Positions 44,889 to 56,811 of a stretch of DNA of 64,000 bases are shown in pieces; position 1 is the first letter of the stretch, and each line of letters begins with the position of its first letter. The notes under the pieces were generated by a model. The model was not told where the DNA came from and ran no database searches. It was given only the letters and a program-made list of their open reading frames with translations. This DNA comes from Asterochloris sp. CNOR1 (lineage: Eukaryota > Chlorophyta > Trebouxiophyceae > Trebouxiales > Trebouxiaceae): contig OZ017746.1 of the NCBI GenBank assembly GCA_963969365.1, positions 620,001-684,000 of the forward strand. Reading direction: 5' to 3'. Made by a program: the position numbers and the translations under genes.

Positions 44889-46797
44889 TCACATGAAGTC
44901 GTCATCATCCAGCGCATCATCATACTTGTAATCGTCCAAGCCTGCTGAGCCACCCTTGGCACCAGCGTTGATGTTCTTTTTCTTGCCGCCCACTGCAGCA
45001 AGGGAAGGCATGCACTTGAGAATCCCTTTGAGCCAGGCCTTGCCACCTAAAGCTGGCAGCACTGCCCAGGCAATCAAGTTGCAGCTAGCACTGCCAGAGG
45101 CAGAGCCTAACCAACGCCGGCTCTGCCAGACACAAGGTGTGCAGTCATGGCCTCCCAAGTATAGCAGCATTGCCACCGCTGACTTCCATCACCAAAGTCT
45201 TGGCACCCCAGCTACAGCAGCATAACCACCACTGACATGCAACATTCAGGCCTTCCCTCCTGCTGCAAGCAGCACTGGCAGGCCTGAGACACACTTGCAC
45301 AGTTTCCCTTTTGTACTTCCAATCCAAACAGGCCTTGAAGTCGACCACAAAACCAAACACAGGCAGGCCTGTGACAGACTGCCAGACGCTGCCAAACTAG
45401 AGTCACACCCACAGCCCGTGGCTCACCCTTTTTGGCCTCCTTTGCAGCCTTTTCCTCCTTCAGTTTATCGCTGCGCACCCCTGCCAGGCAGGCTTCCAGG
45501 TCTTTTACTTCCTGGACGCCGACTGGGCCCGACGCTGCCTTGACAAGCGCCTTCAGCAGACTCTTGTAATGCTGGTTCTTGCTATGCTGCAGCAGGTAGG
45601 TCTCCACAACTGAGCGGGCATAGTCCTCATGCTCCTTCAGGGAGTTTAGCTTTCTGTCTAGGAGGGAGTCGCCGGTGCTCTTGGGGGCCGCACTGGACCC
45701 AAAGGTGTCCATGGCAAACTGCTGGTCAGATTCCTCAATGAGCCTGCAGGGCAGCCAGAGCAACATGCAGACATGTAGCTTGTGTGAGACAAGCATGGGC
45801 AGCCTCCAGCATAGACAGTCTAAGATATCAGCAGCTGAAAGCTGACAGTCCTTGCAATAGCGAGGCCTCTGCACAGGCATGCAACTGTCAAGTATACTCA
45901 GTGCAGACGCAGCAAGACATGATCTATGTCTCGTGGTGAGCAGGCAGGCTGATCGACTTGCGCCATCTGCAGCTGACCATAAGCTGGCTGTCTGAGTCAT
46001 AGGTGACAAGTTATGCTTAGCCAGGAGGGGTGTCCCCTGTGCCGCACCTCTGTTGCCGTGCTTTCTCAGCCACGGGGTCATCCAGGGGCTCGTCTGCCAC
46101 AAAAGAGCCCTTTTCCTCATATGTCTTTTTCTTCTTGCCTTCGTTGGGCTGCAGGCAGGTGGAGGCCATGTCAATGCAGCACACGGCAGCCTGGCCCACA
46201 AACTTTGTGACCTGCATACTTTGGCTGCTTGCTCGACAGGTGTCTTGTTCTAACGAGCAGGCCACAGCCCACTGGAATTCAGCCTGCAGCCCCAGACCCA
46301 AGAGCCTTTGTCTGCAATGCTATGCAAAGCACACCCCGTGTCCTGAGCTGCAGACCTGTTGTCTCTGAAGACAGCCAGAGCAATCCCACTTTGACATATT
46401 GAGCTGAGGGACTGGCTGACCCCACATGGGTGAGTGCTGATGCTGGCACAGCAGAGTATGTGCAAGCACTGCAGACAGCTCCTGCAGCTGGGGCGCGCAT
46501 TCCCTGACCGTTTTGGGGGTGTATCAAGCTGGCTTGCCATGCCACTGTATTTGGTGTTGCCAGCCAACAGACCTTACTGTTGCAGCAGGGTTGCATCGGC
46601 CTTCCAGAGCTGCAACCTACCTTCTGCGGCTGGGGCACGTTGGCCTTCCAGGTGGGCTCATGCTCCTCCTCCTCATCCTCCCCAGCAAACTTGGTGGCCT
46701 CAGGGCTGGGGGCAGAGGTGCTGGCCTTGGGCCCTGTGGGCAGCTCCACCTTGAAGTTCTCAGACTCCCAGTCATCATCCTCCCAGGAGTCCCCCAT
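44889..46797 (-). CDS. EIF3J: Translation initiation factor eIF3 subunit J
   Basis: Four exons in reading order: 46797-46621, 46148-46048, 45743-45427, 44992-44889 (TGA 44889-44891), 699 nt, 232 residues, normal for this subunit. eIF3j (yeast Hcr1) binds the 40S decoding centre and helps load eIF3 and recycle ribosomes. The start is the typical acidic-aromatic MGDSWEDDDWE. The middle has KKKKTYEEKGSFVADEPLDD, AMDTFGSS and a helical region with YARSVVETYLLQHSKNQHYK and LVKAASGPVGVQEVKDLEAC; the end is KKKNINAGAKGG and the acidic DDYKYDDALDDDDFM. All introns are GT-AG. Confidence 0.9.
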
Positions 46798-47690
46798 GCT
46801 GGGTGGGGCTGGGACGAGGGATGCGCCTCAGGCCAGACAGCAGCCCCTGCGCACAGAGATGGGCATATTTAACAGCAGCACGGTGACAGCTGGCCTGGCC
46901 AGGCAACCTGCAGGCCAGCAGGGAGGGTGGCCGCCAGCATGCATGTGTCGGGAGGCAAACCTGGACTTGCCTGTTGGTGGGGACCAAGAGGATGCTGGCA
47001 ACTGGTGATGCCTGGATATTGCCTAGCACAGAGGAGATCGAGTGAGACAGCCGCTGGGCAGGGCAAGTCCAAGCTGGATCCGCCGGGTGATGCGGCCCAC
47101 AAGTCAGGCCTGACCTGCTGCCTGCGTTTTGTCTGAAGGCTCCAGGTGGGAGCGCAGGGATTGCAAGCAGCTATCATTCGCGAACGAGCTGGGATTCTGA
47201 CACACACTTTGCAGCAGATCACGGGTGCGCAAAACAGAAGCAGCTCAACAGCACCAGCCTGGAACAGAGTGGGCATGAGCAGAGCTTGGGCTGCTGGAGA
47301 GGTCGCAAGGTGCAGGGCTGCACTCTTGTTTTGCATCCAGTGTGGGCCTCTGAGCTTGTGCATGTCACGTATGGCCTCCAGATCATGCATGGCTGGAGCC
47401 TGGGGCAGGCAGCAGGCCCCTTCGCTACTCATGTTGGTCCACTTCAGCTTTGGGCCTCTGCCTGTGCGTGACGCCTGCACTCAAGCTGGCGGTGTGGCAA
47501 TCCACTTAATCTGCATCCATCAAAAGCTTCTGCACTATGCCTCAGCATGTACTGTGGTGCTCTCATGATTGCGCTGCAGACTGCTGCATCAGCCTGCCAG
47601 AGACTATGTTGCACAAAAGCGAGTGCACAGCTCAGGCTCACTCGCGGTCTGCAGGTGCCGCGCTGTGCCGCAGGCAGCGTCTGAGGTCCG
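46798..47690. other. Divergent region between EIF3J and CNOT2
   Basis: 0.9 kb containing both promoters and 5' leaders. No coding exon is recognised. Confidence 0.55.
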
Positions 47691-50600
47691 ATGCTGAACA
47701 ACAACGGCGGGCTTGATCCCTCCGCTGCTCGCTCATTCAGCACATCCTTTGGCGCCAACCCCAACCAGAACAACAACAATGCTTTTGGGTTTGGAGGTCA
47801 GCTCACCATGCTTGCTTCCAGTGCAGCAGGTTTCATGTGTGCAAGTGCTTCCCACTGAGGCTGCTTTGCGCTAAGGGCGTTTACTCTTGCAGGCAACCTG
47901 CAAGGTCTGCAGCAAGGCGGCTTTGGAATGCAAGGAGCTTTGGGCGGCAACAGGTTGGTTGTCAATTCAAGAGCACTGGACCTGGTAGTGCCTGCTCCAA
48001 TTCTTCCATCGCATCAGGGAGGGCCGGCATTGCGTCTCACTTCTCCGTATCTGCGCTCTGCAGGGCCGTGTTTGGGGGCTTGCCAGCATCAGCAGCTCAG
48101 CAGGCGACGCAGCAGAACAGATTTGGGGGCTCTCAGCTTGGCGGGATGCAGCATGTGAGCCCTGCCGCCCAGCTGTGCACGTGATGGTGCAGACCTACAC
48201 CTGACAGCACAATCTGCAGGCTTTGCTCATACACACATGATGCTGCGCGTACGATGCTGCACTCCTGCCTTTGATGGGACTCTTGTTGTCTTTTGCCCAC
48301 ACCTGATGCTGCTTGTCTGCACTCTTCATGTATATGAGCTAGCCTGCTGCCCCCTGAGCCATGCTCTTGCTCTCCCACTGCAGATGGGGCAGTTTGCTCA
48401 GAACCCTGGGCGGGGCGGCTTCGGCACGCAGCTGGGCGGCAACCTGGCTGGGCAGTCCGCAAGAGGGGCCTTCCCAGGCGGCACAGGCATGAACAGCAGC
48501 CTGGGCCCAGGGCGGCCAGGCACCGGCATTCCCGGGCTCAACGTGCTGGGTGGTGCCCTCCAGCGAGGGAACACCCCCAGCATCCAGGGCGCGGGGATGC
48601 CGTTTGCCGGCGGCCAGCGGTCGCTGTCAGGCTCGGGCAGCCTAACCATGTCGGGCCTGAGCATGGGGGGCCTGGGAGGGGGCCTCGGGCTGCAGGGGTC
48701 CCCAGGCAGAGCAGGTGCAGGGCAGGCTGGGCTGGGGCCAAACAGCTACAACCCCTCAGCTGACCTGCTCAGCATGATGGGCAAGGCAGGCCCTGGGGCC
48801 AACATGCCTCGGGACCACCTTGCAGGGCTGGCCAACGCGACCAACAACGCCTTCGGCGTGGGCGGGCCCGCACAGCAGCAGGGGCAGACGCAGCAGGCGC
48901 AGGCGCAGCACCCCGGCCTGGGGCAGCAGCAGCACCCCGGCGCGGGGCAGCAGCAGGCGCTCAGCCAGGCCCAGCAGCAGCAGCAGAGCTCGCTGCTGGG
49001 CTCGGGACAGCACGGGCTGGCCGCCAGCGGCGCCCAGGATGACCAGCCTGTCTTCAATCAGGCTGAGTTCCCGGCCCTGGGCGGTGGCGACAACGCGCGC
49101 GGCCCTGGCCAGGGGCAGGGGCAGGCAGGACAGGTGGGGGCAACAGCTTCTTGACCTCGTCAGGGACTCTCAATGGCAACAATCTGCTGCAAACCCTCCC
49201 CTGCTACACCTGGCTCGCGCTGTCGTGCCTGGGCGTCAGCAGGGTTGACGCCATGTCTCCCTTGCGGGCATCAGCTTGGTCATATCTGGGCTGGCAGGCC
49301 GCCTGCGCTGGTACAGGCTATGTGAAGCTGCACCTGGCTATATATGTCGCCTTGTGCCTGCAGGGGAGCCTGCCCAATGGCGACTCCTCCAGCCTGGGCA
49401 GCGTGGGCACCGCGGCAGATCTGTACAACAACCTGACGCTGCAGAACAAAGGCGTGGGCGGGCAGCTGCGATCAGAGTTCTCCGTGCAGGAGGCCGATTT
49501 CCCGGCGCTGTCTGGCACAACGGGACAACGGCAGGGGGAGGAGCAGGATGGCCCGAAGGTGGCTGTTCAGCAAGTGTCTCAAACAAACTGAAGCTTGCCG
49601 GTGCTAGCTGCAGAGCAGGCTTGGTCTGTGTTTGACGATGCATGCATGCTTGGTCTGTCCATTGTTCTTTCTGTTCCCACCCAACAGGAACGCACTGCCT
49701 TTAGCACATGCTTCGCCTTAACCTTACCAAACACTCCCTGTCAACGCTGGCATGCACCCATCCCTGCAGTACACGTACTGCCAGCAAACACTGTCAGGCA
49801 GTGCGCCGGGAGCTGGGCTGTCTTTTGGGCACAGGCTTGAAACAGGCAGGTGCTGTCAGGCAGGATGCTGGCGGCCTGCAGCCTCTTGTGCTCCTGTCCG
49901 CATCTGGCAGGTGGGGTTGATGTGCCCTTTCTCACCGGGGACTGTGCCTGCAGGGGGGCCAGTTCGGGGCACGCCTTGGGGGCCAGCCGGTGCAGGCCCA
50001 GCCACAGCGGCAGCCCTCCCAGGGGGGCGGCAGCGAGAGTGCGTTTGGCAGCGGGGTCATGCTGCGCCAGCCAGGGGCGCGCACAGAAGAGGAGCGGCAG
50101 CAGCTCATGCGGGAGGCTGCGCTGCAGCAGCGCATGGTGGGGCAGGGGGCAGCTGCCAAGGTGAGGCGGGTCCACATCAACATCCATGTGGTGTCGTTGC
50201 CTGTGGTAACAAGGGCAGCAGCTCATGCGGGAGGCCGCGCTGCAGCCGTGCATGCCAGGGCAGGAGCCAGCTGCTGAGGTAAGTGAAGCTCCTGTGATCA
50301 GCGAAGTCTGACGAGGCACTCAAACTGTGTGCAGCTCTTGTATGTGAGGCAGTTCAGGGTGTGGCAGTGCGCCGTTGCAGAGCTCGTCAGTGCACCACCA
50401 TGCAGCTTGAAGTTCTGTGCAAGGATGTGCTGCAGCAGCATATAATGGGGCAGGGGAGCAAATGGCAACAGCTGGCTGTCAAGAGCATGCATTCACTGCA
50501 TCTGTTGGCAGCTCTACGGTCGGGAGCTGGCCATTTCACGGTGTGTCACAGGCCTGCTGCTGAGCGTGATCAGTGGGAGCAGGCACTTCCAAGAGCCAGA

Positions 50601-53449
50601 GGAGCTACGCTTGAACGCCCTGCAAAAGGAGGACGTGCAACCCGTCCATGTTTGCCAGGGAAGGGCTGTAATTAGCCAGGGTAGTCAACATCTAAAAGCA
50701 TCTCTGGGGCGGTCTGCACAGCAAGCGATGCAATAGGCAGCACTTCCACAGCAGGGTGCGCGGGCTGACATGCAGATGAAGCCTGATCAATGCGTGTCTT
50801 CGCAGCAGAGGTGCTTGACAACCCATCTCCTGACGGCCATGCAACAAAAAAAGCAGCAGCTGTAGGTCTGCCTCAAATCGCTGCACACAGTATTTTCACC
50901 CCTGCTCCTTGGTATGCTGCAGGGGGCAGCGCTGGGGCAGCAGCTGCACGGCGCAGGCCTGCCCGGCAAGGGGCCTGGCCCTCAGCAGCCGGCCCCAGAC
51001 CGCTTTGGCCTACTGGGCTTGCTCAGCGTGATCAGGTGAGCTCACTTGCCACATCGCAGGCCAGCATACCTACTAGAGCATGTCTTCTGAATGCTGTTGC
51101 GGGGGTGATGCCACGCTCGACGGTGATGTCCATAAAGTCTGTGGGCTGGACCCACCTTACAGTGCCTTACAGCCTCTGCTGTCTGTGTGATGGACGCACC
51201 TGCCCCTGCCTTGCAGTCCCATCTCTCCCCCAGTAACATCTCCCACTGCATGAGTGCTACATCTATCAGTTGCCACCTTGCGGTCCCCAGTTCCACCATC
51301 AGGGTACTGCACTCACAATCTGCTACCTTGCAGCCTCATCATAAACCATTTTTGAGAGCTGAACACGCAGGCCGCCAGCTTGCAGCTTCCTCCCCTCCAC
51401 TGTTTCACATGTTCCGCAGGCCGCACATTTCCAGCTGCAAGTCCCTACCGTCTAGCCCTGCACCCACAGGCAGGAACCTTGCAGCCCCTCCCTTTCACAT
51501 CTGCTGACCCCCCAGCCCGGTGCACTGCAGAATGACCGATCCTGACCTGACCACGCTGGCCCTGGGCACCGACCTCACAACGCTGGGGCTGCACCTCAAC
51601 TCCCCTGAGAATGTGTACCGCACGTTCCAGTCGCCCTGGGTGGACAACCCACTGCGGCCAGAGCCCGAATTCCGGGTGCCGGCCTGCTACCAGCACAACC
51701 CGCCGCGCCTGCAGCCTGGCTACTTCAACAAGTTCCAGCAGGTGGGACACTGGGGCTTGGACTTGCAGGGATGCTGCACTGTGCGGCAGAGATTGCAGTG
51801 ATTGGTCTCAGCAGGCCGAGGCCCTCATGACGGGCATCGAGGTGAATGATTGTTGTACACGTGGAGTTGCAGGCAGCTGAGTTGCAAACAGCGTGGGCTG
51901 CATGGGTAAAACCTGCCACTTCGACACCACCATCATCCTCTTCTCAGGAACAATGCGGTGACAGCTATCAAGAGGTGGGTGATGTCATGATAGCCTGTAG
52001 ACTGGCCAATCAGGCCTGCAAGTGGGGACTTGGGTGTGGGCTGTAGTCGTGCAAGAGATTGTTCGTGCACATCTGCAATTGGAATTTGATTCCCTGGCAT
52101 ACCAATTGACGAGACCGTACATGCAGCTTGCACCAACAGCTTGGCGCTGGCTGCAGACATGTCTGTCTGTCAGCTGGGAGCGGCTGCCTGGCTGGTCTAG
52201 GACAGGCTTTTCCTGACGTTGTGTATCAAAGGCAGCTCTGCAGGCAGGCAGGCAGCATTGCAAGTTGGGCCCTGCCTTGTGCCCGGTTGGCCAGGTTCTT
52301 GGTTTCATGTGCTTTATCAACAAAATGCTGCCTGCCTGCAGGACACACTCTTCTACATCTTCTACAGCATGCCGAATGATGAGGCACAGCTGTTTGCAGC
52401 GGACGAGCTGGCACACAGGGGCTGGTGGTACCACAGGTGAGGCAGTGTTTGTTGTGGTGCAGTGAGAACCTTGCTGGAGCCAAAAGCTCTGTTCTGTACA
52501 TTCCCTCAGGGTGGCAATTCATTGGTGAGCTAGCTTGCCCACACCTTGGGGGACACCAACACCTCAACCCTCTATGAGGGTGCGGACAACAGCAAGCCAG
52601 CCTCTGGATGCTGCTGCACCCCTGGCTGCAAGTGTTAGACTGCCAGCTGGGGGCAAGGGCCAGCTCGCTGCATTGTTTGCTGGCAGCCAAGCGCCACGCT
52701 ATACTGCTGCTCTGCTGCACGTCTGCTTGCAGGGGAGGGTGACATGTGGTTGACATGCAAACAGTGCTGCTTCAGTACCCTGAGTGTTCTGTGCGAACCA
52801 AACAGCTTGTTTCCAACTGGGGCTCTGCACGGCTGATCCTCAAGACTGGGCAAGTTGCCGGTCACATGCATTACAAGCATCACCTCTCTGACTGCCTGGC
52901 ACCCCAAGCGTCCGCCATTTTCAGTGCCCTGCCTTACACTCCTGTGTGCAGGGAGGTCAACACACGACTCACAATCTCTCCTGTACACTAGGCAACATAT
53001 GTGCGTCATACGCATGCCCTCTCTTGAGTGCCTCCTGCAACAAGTTCCTTGCTGCAGGGAGGACACGGCGCATCCTCAACACTGAGCAGCACGTGTGTGC
53101 ATGTATGAGAAGCAACACCTCTTCAAGTGCTCTCCCTCACCTCTTTGCTTGCTGCAGAGAGGGCAAGACGTGGCTGACACGCATCCCCAACACTGAGCCC
53201 CTGCTGAAGACGGACCGCTATGAACGTGGCTCCTACTTCGTCTTTGACACCAGTCAGTGGGAATGCATCCGCAAGGACAACTTCACGCTGCACTATGACG
53301 CCCTCGAGCGCCAGCCCAACCTGCCCAGATCAGGACTTCAGCCAGGTGGGGAAAGAGTGGTTGCTGTGACTGCTTGTTGTAGGCTGCTCAGTGTGCTGCC
53401 GCAACACTGCGTGCTGGCAGAGGTGCGCAGATTGCCCAGGTCAGCATGA
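47691..53449 (+). CDS. CNOT2: CCR4-NOT complex subunit 2 (NOT2/CNOT2)
   Basis: Scaffold subunit of the CCR4-NOT deadenylase, which shortens mRNA poly(A) tails. Ten exons: 47691-47796, 47893-47953, 48064-48154, 48384-49133, 49364-49558, 49954-50160, 50923-51035, 51531-51741, 52342-52436, 53158-53449 (stop 53447-53449), 2121 nt, 706 residues. The N-terminal two thirds are disordered and Gly/Gln/Asn-rich, with two FPAL motifs (QAEFPALGGG and QEADFPALSG). The C-terminal NOT2/3/5 box is complete: GLLSVIRMTDPDLTTLALG, LNSPENVYRTFQSPW, DTLFYIFYSMPNDEAQLFAA, WWYHREGKTWLTRIP, GSYFVFDTSQWECIRKDNF. The last exon runs past the usual C-terminus by about 40 residues to the first in-frame stop; a further splice is possible. 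Introns 6 and 9 hold copies of neighbouring exon edges. Confidence 0.92.
50211..50284 (+). repeat. Copy of CNOT2 exon 6 end with donor
   Basis: About 70 bp closely matching 50094-50166 (the ERQQLMREAALQQRM codons and donor) repeats about 120 bp downstream. The copy ends GAGgtaagt, a stronger donor than the true AAGgtgagg. Reading into it from exon 6 meets an in-frame stop at 50275-50277. A third, weaker copy lies at about 50424-50480. Confidence 0.8.
52722..53091 (+). repeat. Series of decayed copies of CNOT2 exon 10 acceptor
   Basis: Exon 10 begins cttgctgcagAGAGGGCAAG (53148-53167) and continues with the CATCCCCAACACTGAGC bases. Copies precede it at 53046-53091 (very similar, including tcctcaacactgagc), 52938-52985 and 52722-52775 (progressively weaker). 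Each copy keeps a pyrimidine-rich TGCAG acceptor. Confidence 0.7.
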
Positions 53450-54095
53450 GGTGCTGGTTTTCCCCTGCTGGCTGCATGAACATGCACAGCTATGGGCGGC
53501 AGCCTGGTGAATTCAATTGTGTGTCTTTTGTAGAGGAGACAGCCTATTGGAGCTCTGCACATGCAGTATGCATGCTGGCTGCACCGCTCCACAGTTGGGT
53601 GTCTGCCACATTGCATGTCACATACAACGCCCACGCACTGACTGCCGAAACACCTTTATTGCAAGGTCAGGGCTCAGCCATGCTGTGATGCCCTGAACAC
53701 TGTGGACTGTACCCTCAGCATTTGAGCAATGCCATGCGCATTTGTCTGCAGGTGCAGCAAACCTGGGTAGTTTTGCTGGCAAGCAGTAGAGCCTTCACAG
53801 CCTGGAGTCCGCTGTGCAAGTTGTCGCAGCGGCTGGGCCTTGGCGCCACTAGTGCAGAGCACCTCATGCCCTGCCTGCTGCTAGCCGCCCACCTGTCGAA
53901 ATTGTCTAGCAGTCCTGCTACTGCAGCCATTTTGCTCTTGGCTTTCCTGCGCAAGGTTCTGTTGCAGCTGATTGCTCAGTACTCAGTGTCTCCCCTGTCC
54001 TTGAATCCTGAATTCAGCATGCCAGCTCAGCAGTATACAAGTCAACATTGTCAAAGTTAGAGCTAGCATACTTTGACAGCTGAGTAACACAAGAG
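53450..54095. other. Convergent 3' region, no gene recognised
   Basis: 646 bp between the ends of CNOT2 and EMC10. Open frames exist but show no family features. Confidence 0.5.
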
Positions 54096-55749
54096 TCATC
54101 TGCCCCGTCCTGCTGGGGCTGCTGCTCCTCTGGCACCTTGCCGGTTGCCACCTCCAGTCTCACCACCCAGCATCATGTTCAGCATCTGCACCATGAAGAA
54201 GCCTCACAAGCATTTCTATCGCTTGTGCTGATTTGGTGCTCTTGCTCAGCCAGGGTGCACACTCACCATGAGGCCAAGAGGAACAAGGAAGAGCCAATTT
54301 TTCTGCAGGACAAGGGTCACCTTGATGACTCACAAAGATTCTGGGGAAGCACAGCAACTAAGAGAGCACTGCAGCAATGTCAATAGATACAACATGCACC
54401 TGTATCCAGCTGCGATTGTCTGGTTCTGCTGGTGGACCCTTCTTCTTCCCGTCAGCGCCTGTTGAAGTCTTGGCAGCACCCTGCTGCTGGCGCTGCCCAG
54501 GCTGCTGAGGGTCCTGCCCTTGCAGAGGGGACCCGTACAGGCTGGCGTCAAAGGGGATGCCACTGAGCTTGCCAGCCCCCGGTCCTGCTGTCAAGCAATG
54601 TGCTGCTGAGGGCCCACATACGAGATGAGGCAATGTGCACACAGCAAGCCAGGCCGGGGCCTACTGTCACGAGTGCGCTGCTCAGCCACACAAGTCAGAG
54701 CAGGCGTCCTCCACACCACGAGCCACCAGCATAGCGAAGGCACAAGGAAGCTGGGCACCAGGGAATGCACAGTGCAGCAGTGTCTGTCATGCCGCTGTCT
54801 GGCAACAAAGGGCAGCAGACTCCGCTGCCTTCGGTGTTGGTGCCTCCTCATGCTGCACAATAGCCTGCTGCAGCGCCTAGAACCCGCAGCTTCTCACTAA
54901 CACTGGACAGAGCACCGCCACTCCAAAGCTCGTCGCACACCTGTCTGCGGGCGAGCTATGGGGCGCAGGATGTCAGCCCGGGGCGGCCACTTGACGTGCA
55001 CGGGCAGCTCCTGCTTCAGCTGCCACCCTTGAGGCAGCTGGGTGCCTGTCATTTCTGCTGAGCAGTTGGAGGCATACTCCAGTGCGCTGACAGTGCCATC
55101 TCCATTGAGGTGAAGGGTCAGGGCTTCGCAGGGGGCGTCGCTTTGCGCAAGGCAACGCGCTCGCACTGCGGTCTGGACATGCCTCTGCTGGGTCCTCTCG
55201 CTTGGGGTAAGGCGCACGGCGTAGAATCTGCAGGGGCAGGAATGCAGGGCGCATCATTGCAATGTCATGGATGCTGCATGGCTCTACATTGCTTGTGCAG
55301 CAGCATGGCATGAGCAATCAGAAGATGGTGTACTGCACAAGAGCAGGGAAGGGTTGCCAGGGTGTTCAGGGCCCAGAAAGGTCGTCCAAGACAAGTCTGC
55401 ATGTCCCCAGAGCAGCGCAGCTTACCCATCCTGGGCGACCAGCTCCTCAAAGGCACGCCTGTCATGACTGGCTAGCAAGGATCTTTCAAGCGTCATCTGA
55501 GAGCCTGCTGAGCCCAGCTGCATGTTGCATTGGACAGTTTGTGAGAGCTGCAAGTATATTGCTCAGTCTTGAAGCAAAGGATAGCTGCAGCCCTACACTG
55601 AGTGAAATGGTGCCAGAGATGGTGCCAGCCTTGCTGAAGGCAGATCCAGACAGGGCATGCTCTAGGGTCAGCTTCACATCTGCAGCATTGATCTGGGCTA
55701 ATCTAAGCAGCCACAGACAGGCAGCCACAGCCCACATCGTAGCAAACAC
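54096..55749 (-). CDS. EMC10: ER membrane protein complex subunit 10
   Basis: Six exons in reading order: 55749-55599, 55471-55426, 55227-54941, 54584-54400, 54302-54267, 54185-54096 (TGA 54096-54098), 795 nt, 264 residues. A signal peptide opens the protein (MFATMWAVAACLWLLRLAQ, cleaved near NAADV), followed by the EMC10 pattern VKLTLEHALSG, FEELVAQDGFYAVRLTP, LTLHLNGDGTVSALEYAS and LPVHVKWPP. A Gln/Pro/Lys-rich linker (SLYGSPLQGQDPQQPGQRQQ) precedes a C-terminal membrane segment, NWLFLVPLGLMMLNMML, and a short basic tail. EMC inserts tail-anchored and multipass proteins into the ER; EMC10 is a lumenal peripheral subunit. The exon 1 to exon 2 junction (donor gtgtag, acceptor gctag) is weaker than the rest and could be wrong by a few residues. 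Confidence 0.75.
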
Positions 55750-56310
55750 TCCTTGATTCGGGATAGAAAGCCACCTCCTTTAGAATCACTAAACCCCGTC
55801 CTTGAATGTCCACTCTCTCATAGGGAATTTCAGAAAGTGTCTGGGGGCGCAGGGAAGTTTTTCTGGCACTATCACAGGCCGGAAAAAGTCTGAGCTGAGC
55901 CATGAAACGGCATGTTTTACTGTGTTCCCATTGGACAATGACAGAATGACCAATCACTTACTTGCTGACTTTTCACCCTGGCTGGGTGCTGCAGGGGCTG
56001 CATGTTCAGCAACACCTCTGATGCATGTGTGAGCTAGATGGTCTTGGCCACAACTTTATTCATGGGACAATAAACGCATCTTAGCTGTGATCACTTTCAT
56101 TCAGAAAATGTTGCGTCACCCTGTCGGCACCCTTGCAGACAGGGGATGGCTGCTGCATTGCCTCAGGTGCTGGATGGCTTGGCACCGCCCTCCACAGCAA
56201 ACACAAGAAGAACTGAGTTGTCACACTGCTCTGTGATTTTAGGGGGCTGCGCTGATGAACTACCTATGGGTTGCCCTTGAGACAGTTGCAGGTCTGGGTG
56301 GAGCAGAGGA
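55750..56310. other. Upstream of EMC10, no gene recognised
   Basis: 560 bp, AT-richer than average around 55740-56110. It contains the EMC10 promoter and the 3' flank of the transposase-like element. No exon is supported. Confidence 0.5.
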
Positions 56311-56755
56311 CTAAAGGACTGCAAGCATATCTTCTGTTCTGCCTGGCAGGCATGCTTCCTCCTGAAGCTCCTCAGGATTGTCTTGAGGCGCCTCGCCCTC
56401 ATCAGCATCAGACACACCAGCAACAACAGCTCTGCTTGCTGCTTGTAGCCGCCAAACTTGATGGTTCTGCACTGGAGAGATTGCTCAGTTCCCTCCTACA
56501 TTATTGTGTGAGTCTAACAGAGCACGAGCTTCAAACCATCACAGGCCTGTGTGGCCTCGGAGTCAGGCTCACTGGGTTGCAACAGCCTCTGGCTTACTGG
56601 TGAGCATGTCTGTCAGGGTGCATGTCCCCAGCAGTTTCCTGGCAGGAGTCTGGAAGGCACCTGCGATGCAAAACATGCGCTATACTACTGCCAACCTGGT
56701 GGTACCCCTTGGTCAAGCAGTTCCCTGCCCGATGTCATGTTGCTCTAGCGCGAGT

Positions 56756-56811
56756 CAACACCTTGGTGACATCTGAATGTGACCAACACCTTGGTCACAT
56801 CGGAATGTGAC
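56756..56811. repeat. 28-bp direct repeat, two units
   Basis: Two adjacent 28-bp units (56756-56783 and 56784-56811) built on caacaccttggt and gaatgtgac, differing at two positions, followed by the start of a third. Confidence 0.85.

Noticed and set aside
49752-50282. Long open frames in alternative frames over GC-rich exons and introns
   Set aside because: They overlap well-supported spliced genes, many start at GTG/TTG, and none shows family motifs. They reflect low stop-codon density in GC-rich DNA.
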